A stretch of 64,000 nt of DNA. Source: Cyanophora paradoxa (taxonomy: Eukaryota > Glaucocystophyceae > Cyanophorales > Cyanophoraceae). Shown piece after piece: positions 19,231-27,605 of this stretch. The notes beneath the pieces were generated by a model. It was given only the letters and a program-made list of their open reading frames with translations, was not told where the DNA came from and made no database searches. Location of the stretch: positions 1 to 64,000 of the forward strand of contig QPMI01000206.1 of the NCBI GenBank assembly GCA_004431415.1, given 5' to 3'. Positions within the stretch are counted from its first letter, which is position 1, and every line of letters starts with the position of its first letter. Position numbers and translations under genes: made by a program.

Positions 19231-19455
19231 TAATCGAATTTATTGATATAATTCCGATTAGATTCATTTAGGATTCAATTAAGATCAATCGAAGTTATTG
19301 ATATAATTCCGATTAACTACAATTAAGATACAATATCGATTAATCGAGTTTATCGATATAACATCGATTAAATTAATTGAAAATGCATTTACAAATATGA
19401 AAATTCATGTGAAAATTCAAATAAATTAATCGATTTTATTGATATAACATCGAAT
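19231..19455. repeat. Four 30-bp TAATCG...CGATTA units
   Basis: Copies lie at 19231-19260, 19286-19315, 19341-19370 and 19427-19455. Each starts with (T/C)AATCGA, has TTATTGATATAA in the middle and ends CGATTA or CGAATC, so each unit can also pair with itself. They are spaced 55, 55 and 86 bp apart and lead straight into the terminal palindrome. Confidence 0.8.
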
Positions 19456-19530
19456 CACACATATGAATATTCATATTTTAATCCTGAGGCGGAACGCCGA
19501 GGGATTAAAATATGAATATTCATATGTGTG
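19456..19530. repeat. 75-bp palindrome at the element/host border
   Basis: Two perfect 29-bp inverted arms, 19456-19484 and 19502-19530, flank a 17-base centre that itself contains GGCG-GAA-CGCC. Each arm also contains the palindrome ATATGAATATTCATAT. Base composition switches from AT-rich to GC-rich right here. I take 19530 as the right edge of the provirus; whether the palindrome is the viral terminus or an insertion product is open. Confidence 0.85.
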
Positions 19531-19737
19531 GCTACCGCTCGTACGAGACGTCCGCGACGCCTCGTACCCCGCGGGCGATGCACCCGCGCAGCGCCGAGGC
19601 CAGCTGCGAAGGGGAGTACCGGATTCAGCAGGGCGGTCGTCGGGGATTAGGCTGGAATCGGACCGCGGCCGGGTCGGTCCCCGCGAAGGATTCGAAGCAG
19701 AGGGCCGCGGGTTCGATTCCGGACGCGAGGATTTCCG

Positions 19738-20818
19738 TCACGAAGCCGTGGCCCCGTCCCTGCGTATGGAGCGTCGGCCTTGGTCAGCGGGGGAGAAGCG
19801 GGGGAGGGGTACGGTCTCGCCTGGACAGCCCCTTCGATCCGGCGCAGACTGGGGAGACTGGTCAGATGGGCAGGGGGATAGGGCGGGTAGCGCGCACTTT
19901 GGGAAGGCCGATCGGAGCATGCGTACCCCCTCGGCGTCCCCTAGGTCGACTGCGAGGTCGCCCCCCAGGCGGATCTCGGCGAGGTTCGAACCCGCGCCCG
20001 CGAAGGCCGCCGCGAGGGTCCGCGGGTCGTACCGCCCGTACCCCGCCCTGCGGCGAGCCACGGCTTTCAGGGTACGTCCCGGAATTTTCAAGATGGGGGC
20101 ACGCACTCTGTGGCGAGGGAGAGCTCGAGGGTCGTGAGGGCGGAGAGGTGGGCAAGGGAGCCGGAGCGGATGGTAGCGGGAGCCGCGGCGAGGAGGAGGG
20201 AGCGGATGGTAGCGGGAGCCGCGGCGAGGATGGGGCGCAGGTCGGATTCCCCCGCCTGCACCAGCTCCAGCCGGCGAAGCTGGGCGTGCCGTGGCCGCGC
20301 GAGCCACCTGGCCGCCGCGTCGGCGCTCGCGCTCCCGGCGCGCGCCCTGCGCGAGCCTGATCACGAGCGCCCCCGAAACATGGCGACGGCGTGCATGACG
20401 AATCTCACGCGCACGCGATGCGGAGCTCGGGCCAGGCGGAGGGATCCTCCGCGACGCGCCGCCACCGCCGGTCGACCACAGATGCCGCGTGCCGATCGGC
20501 CGGCGGCAGGAGGGAGAGAATGGAGAGTAGAAGGTCATCGGGGAGGGCGCAGGATGAGTCAGCGGCGGCCTCGAGACGCCGGCGCGGCTCCAGCTCTGCG
20601 AATGGGCTCGAGCTGGGCCCGGCCTGCTGCTGTTGCTCCGGAGGTGCGTGAGGTGGAACAAGCTTCGGAGCTGCTTGCACAAGCTGCTGCGAAACCGCCC
20701 CTCCTGCCGCGCTGCTACGTATAATGGCCGGCGCTGTCGAAGCGCGCACAAGTGGAGATGAGGGTCGAGCATGTGCGTACGTGCGCGCTCGGCGCAGATC
20801 GGAGCTGCTCGAGCCCAT
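19738..20818 (-). CDS. F-box / leucine-rich-repeat protein
   Basis: The ATG ending at 20818 opens MGSSSSDLRRARTY. After a Gln/Pro-rich stretch comes an F-box: ALPDDLLLSILSLLPPADRH, then SVVDRRWRRVAEDPSAW. A donor (GTGAGA) follows near 20405. Downstream exons continue in other frames with leucine-rich patterns (HAQLRRLELVQAGESDL; SLAHLSALTTLELSLA; GSNLAEIRLGGDLAVDLGD). A tandem duplication of about 36 bp in the LRR exon (near 20160-20230) repeats LLAAAPATIRS. F-box proteins recruit substrates to SCF ubiquitin ligases. The 3' end is uncertain and could lie further left toward the provirus. It is divergent from UFM1. Confidence 0.62.
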
Positions 20819-21018
20819 CGGGCCACATTAATATTCGGGTACACCCGAGTCAAGCTCAGTTCGTGTACCCGTTTCGGTGCGCGCTGCTTTCGGGGCGGCG
20901 GCGGGGCTCCCGGGGCTCCGGATAGGGTCTCGCGGCGAGAGAGGATACAGCGCGGCCTTTGAGCGCGCGAGCGCGTGGCTTGGCTGATTCGCGCTCCGCG
21001 GGTGCCGCGCAGGCAGCC

Positions 21019-21276
21019 ATGTCGAAGGTCACCTTCAAGATTACACTGACCTCGGACCCGAAGCTGCCCTACCGGGTCATCAGCGTGCCGGAGGAGGCGC
21101 CATTCACCGCCGTCCTCAAGTACGCCGCGGAGGAGTTCCGCGTGCCGGCGAACGACAGCGCCATCATCACGAACGACGGCGTCGGCATCAACCCCGCACA
21201 GAGCGCCGGCAACGTGTTTCTGAAGCACGGCTCTGAACTCCGCCTCATCCCCCGCGACAAGGTCGGCTGCGCATGA
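21019..21276 (+). CDS. UFM1: Ubiquitin-fold modifier 1
   Basis: 85 residues, single exon, start [20 protein letters not shown]. The whole sequence matches UFM1 in length and order: [40 protein letters not shown], and the end [16 protein letters not shown]1 is made as a precursor whose last two residues are removed by a UFSP protease to expose Gly83, which is then charged by UBA5 and transferred by UFC1/UFL1, chiefly to ribosomal and ER targets. Here the two-residue tail is Cys-Ala after Gly83. The choice of ATG follows the conserved N-terminus; an in-frame upstream extension is open but not conserved. Confidence 0.96.
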   Translation: MSKVTFKITLTSDPKLPYRVISVPEEAPFTAVLKYAAEEFRVPANDSAIITNDGVGINPAQSAGNVFLKHGSELRLIPRDKVGCA

Positions 21277-21809
21277 CCGACCCGCCCGCGCGGCCTCGCC
21301 GCGGCCTCGACCTCTAGGAGGCCCTCCGCTCTTGCCGCTGTAGCTCGCGCGGAGCCCGCGCGGCCGCCTGTGAGTCCATTCAGATCAACGTGGTTTCCTA
21401 CTACTCGCGCCCCCGGCCTTGCCGCGCCGCCCGGGCCGCCCTCGCCTTTAGCTATGGAATCCGAGCGGGCGTTATGGCACAAGCAGTTTGGCGGCGGCGC
21501 GCCTCGCGCCCCGCTCGGGCACGCGCTCAGCGCTTCGCATGCTCGCACTTGGCCCTCGCTTCGAAGCGTGGGGCAGCGTGGGCGACCGTCATCCAGTGCC
21601 CCTCGAGCTCAGCTTTCTAGTCTTTAGCACTCCGGCCCCGCTAGGAATGTGACATGGTCCGGGGCGTTCGAATTCGCGGCAGCCCGGCTGGCCATGCATA
21701 TGGGCGCCTGCCCGGCTGGTGGGCAACTGGCTCTGCCTTTGAAAGAAGAACCTAGGGAACTGGCTAGAGGGATGGGGGCGGGGCGGGGAGCTGCGGGCCT
21801 GCGCTGTAG
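21277..21809. other. Convergent spacer between UFM1 and NXT1-like gene
   Basis: About 530 bases with no supported gene. Open frames here are by-products of the high GC content. It must hold the 3' ends and polyadenylation signals of both converging genes; I see no AATAAA-type signal. Confidence 0.4.
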
Positions 21810-22600
21810 CTAGCTGAGGAAGCGGAAGGTGTCGCTGACTATGAACCACGAGTTCTCCTGCATCAGAATGAAGTTCTGGGAGAAGCGGTGCGATTCGACC
21901 TCGGCGTAGGTCACCGTGCCGAGCACCGTCACCAGCAGCTTGCTCCCCGTCGGCTGCTGGTTGCCGTCTGCGGCACGAGAGGGAGCGGGGTCAGCGGCGG
22001 CGACGCGCGGGGTTCCCGTCGAGCGGTGGCCCGCGCCAGGCGGCGGCTAGTGCGCCCGCAAGAGGCCTAAGCGCGGACAGGGAGCGCTCGCCTGGCAGCG
22101 GCTGGCAGTCCATGGATAGGGCCTCGTGCCTCGAGAGCGGTAGCGAGGCGAAGAACTGGCTCAGCGCCGCCAGCCCGCCCTGATTCCTGTTACCGTTCCA
22201 TACTACCACGGAGTCCTCTTTGTAAAACTGGTGTGCATTCTGCGCGGCAGCGCGTCGGCGGCGTTCGGGATGGGAAGCGCGGCGGCAGAAGCGACAGAGC
22301 CCGCGCAGGCTGCGCACTTGTCGGTCGCTATCTAGTATCTTGTAGTACGAATCCTGCGACCGGTCGGACGATGCGTGAGCGCTGGCAGGCGCAGCTCGGC
22401 GCGGCATCAGCCGCACGATGAAGTGGATCCCAACGTTTGCGCAGTTGATCACGACCGCTCTATTCTGCGCGTGGACACTCGTCAGCTCGCCGCGGGCCGG
22501 TGCGTAGCGGTCGGACGCCTGCGGTCGAGCGGCCCGCGCCGGAGATTCGCGGCCTCACCGCGTTCGACTGCATCATCTCCGCCTGCGAGTTGCCTCCAAG
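21810..22600 (-). CDS. NXT1: NTF2-related export factor (NXT1/p15-like)
   Basis: Three exons are readable: DSYYKILDSDRQ; then NAHQFYKEDSVVVWNGNRNQ and GLAALSQFFASLPLSRHEAL with MDCQPLPG; then DGNQQPTGSKLLVTVLGTVT, HRFSQNFILMQENSWFIVSD and TFRFLS to a stop at 21810. The WNGN, SQFFASLP, DCQP and FSQNFIL blocks in this order are those of NXT1/NXT2 rather than plain NTF2. The protein pairs with the NTF2-like domain of NXF1 for bulk mRNA export. The first exon is uncertain; a candidate MMQSNA just before a donor lies near 22590. Confidence 0.82.
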
Positions 22601-22938
22601 ATCGCGTGCAACCCGGGCTGATCTGAGGCGCTCTGTCTGACAGTCTTCTTGAAACCGGGGTACGCGCGCCGATTTGCCTTCACAGTTGGCGGGCTCCAGT
22701 GCTGGGCTTAAGCTTCAATATTAATTGCAATCTGCACGTCGCCGCCGCAGTACTTGCACCATGCCGACGTCGCGATCGCTACTTCGACACTCGTACTGGA
22801 TTCTGATCAAGGAGCAGTTCGAGGGACTAGATCTGCCGTACAGAAAGTCTAGATCTACTAGGGGGTCTACTAGCACTCGGGCGAGTCGTGCAGACCCGTG
22901 CCCCGGAAGGAAGGGGGCGGCGGCGGCCGGGCAGGGCC

Positions 22939-25900
22939 CTAGCCCTGGCGGGAGTCGAAAGAGAAGGATCGGGCGCGGGGGGGCGGGGCCGAAGGGGAGA
23001 CGCGCCCGGGGACCGGCTGCAGCTCGCCAGCGCCGACGCCGGCCTCCGCCCTCGGGCTGCCCGTGTGCAGGAACGACGCCGAGCGCGAGCTGGGGTACAT
23101 GCCGGCCAGGGAGGCCCGGCGGTTGAGGACCGGGCCGGGGGGCGGCCCTGGAGGCGCGTCAGCGGGGGCAGAGGGAAGCGGAGAAGGCGAACGGGCACGG
23201 ACCGTCGATGGTGACGATGGGAAGGGCCGAGACGGAGGCGGGGTCTGCCGCGCGATCAGGTCGCGCGTGCGGAGGGGGGTACAGCCGAGAGCGGGGCGCA
23301 CGGGGGGGTACGCTGAAGGAGAGGATGGACCCGGGGCGGGAGACGGCGGCGGAGACGGAGCCGCGCCGCGAGGTCCGCCGCGAGGAGATCTCGCTGCCCG
23401 CCCCGTCAGAGGCGGCGCGGGGGCCGGGCCGGCGGGCGCGCGGGGGGCCGCCGCACCTGTCGCGCTCGTCCCCCTCCTGCACCGCCTCGAGGGGCTCCTG
23501 GGGGTACGGGGTCATCGGGGCCGAGAAGGGGGCGGGGGGTGCTGGGGGGCGGACGGGGAGGTCGCCGATGTCGGCCTCGTCCTCGCTGGCCCCCGCCTCG
23601 TCCCCGCTCGACTCCCCGAGCTTGGCCGAGTCCGCGATGGACGAGCGCCGGCTCACCGCCCGCGAGAGCGCCGCGAACACGCCCTGCAGCGGTGCCCCGA
23701 ATCAGAGTCAAGAGGGGGGCGTGGGAGGGGGGGAGGGGGGGGGGGGGGGAACGGGCGAACCGCTGCGACGCCGGAGGAGCCGGCGGAGAGGGAGCGGGGG
23801 AGGGTACCCATCCTGCCCGACGCCGACCGCACCATCTGCGAAGGGGGTAGAGGTCAGCCGGGGCGGGGCGCGCGCGGGCGGGCTGGGACTCGCCTTGCCG
23901 AGGCGGCCGGAGGAGGAGCGGGCGAGCTGCATCCAGCGGCCGCTCGGGGAGCGCACGAGGTGCACGGCGTGCTTCTCGCCCGCTTCCGCCGGCCCGTCGG
24001 CCTCGGCCGCGTGCTCGGCCGCCGGCGCCGGCCCGCGCGGCGAGGCGCCCGTCAGCGCCGACGAGAGGAGAGAGAAGAAGGACCTGCGGCGGCTCGGTCC
24101 GCGGGTGCGAGAGAAGGCGGGGGAGGGTGCGGGCTCACTGAGGGGCGGAGGCGGGGTCGGGGACGGAGGGGTCGGAGGGGGCGGCCTTGGGGTTGGCCAG
24201 CGACTGCCGCCGGGGGGTGATGAGCGCCGGGGGTATGCCGCCGAGCGAGTCGCGCCGCTGGTCTGTGTACGAGGGCCTGCGGGCCCCGGGGGGCGCCTGC
24301 TGCCCGGGGTACACCCCGTTCTGCGGCCAGGCCTTGGCCTTGAAGCTCGGGACCCGCGACGTGGGATGGTGCGTCGGGAGGCCCTGCGCCGTTTCGAACC
24401 GGAGGAAGGCGGGGGGGAGGAGGGGAAGCGGGGGTACGGCACCCTGGAGGCGGCGCGGCGGTAGTAGAGGGCGAGGGTGGCGCCGGAGACGAGGCAGGCG
24501 AGGAAGGAGAGCCCGGCGAGGGTCCCCGGCGAGGGGCCCCCGGAGGGGGGCGCCGGAGGTGGATGAGGCACTGGGGGAGGGGCGGCGGCGGGGGCGGCGG
24601 GGGCGGGGGCGGGGGCGGCGGGGGCCGGGGGCGGGAAGGCCGGATGGGGCTCCGGGGCCGCGTGATGGTGCGGGGTACGGTGCCGCTCCGCTCGCTCCGG
24701 AGGAGGGGGAGGGTCCTCGTGCTTGTGCTGCGAAAGGGGGGGTACAGGTTTCTCTCGGTTTCGGGGCGGGGCGGCAAGCGGCGGGTACGCTCCCACCTCG
24801 ATGGCGGGAACGCAGGTCGCCTTCTTGTCGGAGTGCGACCGGTAGCAGGTCTGGGGGGTACGCGCGCGTTGGCGAAGGAGCGGAGAGGGGGTGGCAAAGT
24901 GGGGTACCTCGATGACGGTGAGGCGGCGGACGCCGCCGAAGCGGGGGACGGGGGGGGAGAGGCGCAGGCCGGCGGCGAGGGAGGCGAGGGACGTCGAGGA
25001 GTACTCCTCCTGCGCGGGCTCGGCCTGAGCTGGGGTCCGGGAGACATCGCGTGGGGCGCGGGGCGGACGGTGACGCGGCCGACGAGGGTGACGACGTCGG
25101 CGCGCGTCGGGTGCGCCTGCGGGGCGCCCTCGGCCGGGGGCGGGGGCGGGGGGCGGGGCGGGGCGGGGACCTTGGCGGCGGAGACGGCGAAGCGGGCGGA
25201 GTGGCCGACGAGGCCGCCAAGCCACGCGGCCGCCACGCCGAGCAGGCCCCGCGACGACGACCTGGCCCCGCCCTCAGCCGCCGCCGGCCCCGGGGCGGGG
25301 GAGCGGGCGGGCGAGGGGCGGGCGCGCCATGCGACGGCGAGGACGGGCGAGCCGGAGGCGCTGTCGGCGTCGGGGCGGGTGCTGGGGCAGAGTTCGATGG
25401 AGACCGTGAAGGCGCCCGCGGAGGAGCCTGGGGGCGCGTCAGCCGGGCGGGCCGGGCGGGCCGGGCGGGTGCGGGGGCGGGGCCGCACGGCGGGCCCGGG
25501 GCTGGACGGCGTGGTGGAAGGCCGGCTCGTGCTCGTGCGGGCTGCCCCGCAGCGTGAGGTGGAAGGAGCCCGGGACGGCCCCGATGTAGGCGTGCGCGGA
25601 GGAGACGGAGAGGGTGTAGGGCCCCGGCGCCAGCTCCCGCTCGAGCGTCGACGCGAGGGGCGACGACGTGCAGCGCGCGTCGTCGTCCCCCGCCGCGTTC
25701 GCCTCCTCCGCCGTCGCTGTCGCCAGCGGCGACGGCCGCTCCGCCGGCGCCGTCGGGTCGATCCCGGGCCACCTGCGGGAGGGGCGTCGGCGCCGCGCTG
25801 CAATGAGGGCGCGCGCCGGAGGGGTCCGCACAGCAGGATCAGCGTGTCTGCGTCGCGCGGGAGTCGGTAAGAGGCGGCGACGGTGGCGGCGCGGCCGGCG

Positions 25901-26341
25901 CGCGCACCGAAGGTTGTCGCCGGGTTGCACGTCGTCGCTGCGCGGCACGGCGGCAACGTCAGAGGGGGTGCGCGGACGGGCAGGGCGGGGCCGACGGGGC
26001 GCTGGCGCGCCTCTGAAGGAGATGCTGGCCTCGGAGTCGGGTACGACGAAGGAGTAGAGGAGCGGGCCCGTGTGCGCGTCAATCGTGTCCTCGAGGACGA
26101 GCGCCGTCCGCGAGCCCAGGTCGCCCAGCGGCGTTATCGGCACGTCCAGCGAGCAGCGCGGGTGCTCGAAGTACTCTCCCGGCCGCCGCGCTGCGCGCCG
26201 GGACGCGTCGACCGGATTCGGAGGGTGATGCGGCGCGATCCGGCGCGGTGCGTTACCTTCGCAGCTTTCGGCGGCGGGCGCGAGGCAGCACAGTAACACC
26301 AGCAGTGCCGCTAGCGTGTGCCATCTCCTTCGCGCCCGCAT
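22939..26341 (-). CDS. Type I membrane protein with repeated beta-type ectodomains (paralogue A)
   Basis: The ATG ending at 26341 starts a signal peptide (RRRWHTLAALLVLLCCLAPA). Ectodomain exons include GPLLYSFVVPDSEASISFRG; APGPYTLSVSSAHAYIGAVP followed by GSFHLTLRG; SAGAFTVSIELCPSTRPDAD; and TRADVVTLVGRVTVRP. A transmembrane segment LSFLACLVSGATLALYYRRA lies near 24470, followed by a long Ser/Arg-rich cytoplasmic tail (RAVSRRSSIADSAKLGESSG; SSRRTSRRGSVSAAVS), ending around RSFSFDSRQG near 22939. There are many short GC-rich introns. The 'Y-T-L-x-V ... AYIGAVPGSFxLTxRG' layout suggests beta-sandwich modules, but I do not recognise the family. A paralogue lies at 50582-53688. Confidence 0.6.
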
Positions 26342-26716
26342 CGCCCGCTCCCGCTGGGCCCGCGACCGTACGACCTCCGGCCGGCTGCTGCTCCTGGCGG
26401 CTGCGATTGGCTCGCGTCGGTACAGATGTAGACGACGCAGCGAGCTGACCGCACGAGGCTGACGGGACCGCAGGCCTCCGTCCGAGCGTTTTGTGGAGCT
26501 TCTTTCGCAGCTCCTTGTACCCTGGCGCCGGTTAGATGCAGTCATCCGCAGCGCAGAGCGAATGCATATGCGGCAGCGAAGAGAGCGCTGCAGCTGCAGG
26601 CTCGCCCTATTCAGGGCCAGCGACCCCTCTTAGATCTGGGGATATATAGCTTGTATAAAAGCTGCAGCATGTTTAGCTCTAGATCTACGCTCGTTGTCTG
26701 CACGTTTAATGAGAGC
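26342..26716. other. Upstream spacer of the membrane protein A gene
   Basis: About 375 bases with no supported gene; contains the presumed promoter of the leftward gene. Nothing specific recognised. Confidence 0.35.
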
Positions 26717-26947
26717 GCGAAAGTTGAGGTTTGATGGACGAAAGTTGAGGTTTGATGGACGAAAGTTGGACGAAAGTACTAGTTGGACGAAAGTACTAGT
26801 TGGACGAAAGTTCAACGGTTGGACGAAAGTTGGACGAAAGTACTAGTTGGACGAAAGTTGGACGAAAGTTGGACGAAAGTTGGACGAAAGTTGGACGAAA
26901 GTTGGACGAAAGTTGGACGAAAGTTGGACGAAAGTACTAGTTGGACG
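26717..26947. repeat. 11-bp minisatellite TTGGACGAAAG
   Basis: About 17 units of TTGGACGAAAG, some separated by TACTAG, preceded by two diverged units with GAGGTTTGATGGACGAAAG. Eleven is not a multiple of three, yet three units make 33 bases, so the array reads openly on both strands (LDESWTKVGRK and similar) without being a gene. Confidence 0.9.
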
Positions 26948-27605
26948 GTATCCATCCAAGGATTCCTGGCAAATTTCCTGCGCAATTTCCTGGCCGACCG
27001 AAGCTGCTCCGGCGGTGGATGGCGGGCTGGGCGCCCCTCGTGGTCCAATCCCACGAACTGGAGCCCCGAAGTTGAGATCCGTCTAGCTTGTAGACGTTCT
27101 GTCTGCAGCCTGCATGTTTCTCGAAGTACAGCGACCCCTCCGGCATCGGGCAGCGGGCGCCGTCTCTGGGCGCTCGGGAGCGACGAGGCCGGCTTCGGCG
27201 GGTAGAGGGAACCGAGAATCAAACAGGAGGCCTGAAGCCCCGCGACCCGCGTCGGCGCGCGCAGCGTTTGCTTCTCCCGGGGCCGCGGCTGCAGGTTCCT
27301 GCGCGATCCCATCATACCCGCGCTTCATTCCGTTCACACGTACGCGCAGCTGCGGCGTCGCCCGCTCGGCCCGCCGCCCCCCACGCTCGGCCCGCGGCCG
27401 GGTCGCCGGCGAGCTCGAGCGCTAGCGCCAGCGCGCGCCCCGCAACAGCTGCAGCGGGACGCGCGCCAGCACCAGCGCAGGGAGCTCGGCCCTCGGCGAG
27501 TGGGAGCTCGAGCGCTCCGCAGCGTCCGCGGACGTCCGGCCGGGCCCTTCGAATTCGCGCCCCGCCTCAGCGAGCGCTGCAGCTGCCGGGGCGGGGCGCG
27601 CTTCT
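26948..27605. other. Spacer before the plus-strand F-box/LRR gene
   Basis: No supported gene. Several long open frames on both strands are compositional. The first exon or leader of the following gene may lie in the last few hundred bases. Confidence 0.35.

Larger units (their letters stand above)
1..19530. mobile_element. Integrated Polinton-like / virophage-class dsDNA element (right part)
   Basis: This is one continuous AT-rich block of densely packed, intron-less genes next to very GC-rich intron-bearing DNA. It encodes the full diagnostic set for Polintons, Polinton-like viruses and virophages: major capsid protein, two minor capsid proteins, packaging ATPase, B-family polymerase of the protein-primed type, retroviral-type integrase, primase/SF3 helicase and a GIY-YIG nuclease. 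The right boundary is set by the abrupt base-composition change at a 75-bp palindrome. The left end, its terminal repeat and the target-site duplication are outside the window. No adenovirus-type cysteine protease gene is visible in this portion. The rve integrase explains how the element entered the chromosome. Several genes are frameshifted, so it is either a decaying copy or an assembly with homopolymer errors. Confidence 0.93.

Noticed and set aside
23063-24464. Long plus-strand open frames of 300-400 codons over the membrane protein A gene
   Set aside because: They are Gly/Arg/Ala-rich by-products of extreme GC content, antisense to exons with signal peptide and domain order.
24052-26082. 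676-codon minus-strand frame as a single protein
   Set aside because: It is mostly Pro/Arg low complexity and reads through introns; real domain fragments switch frames at GT-AG borders.
26783-27205. Repeat protein LDESWTKVGRK
   Set aside because: It arises from an 11-bp non-coding minisatellite that is open in several frames; no start context or downstream domain.
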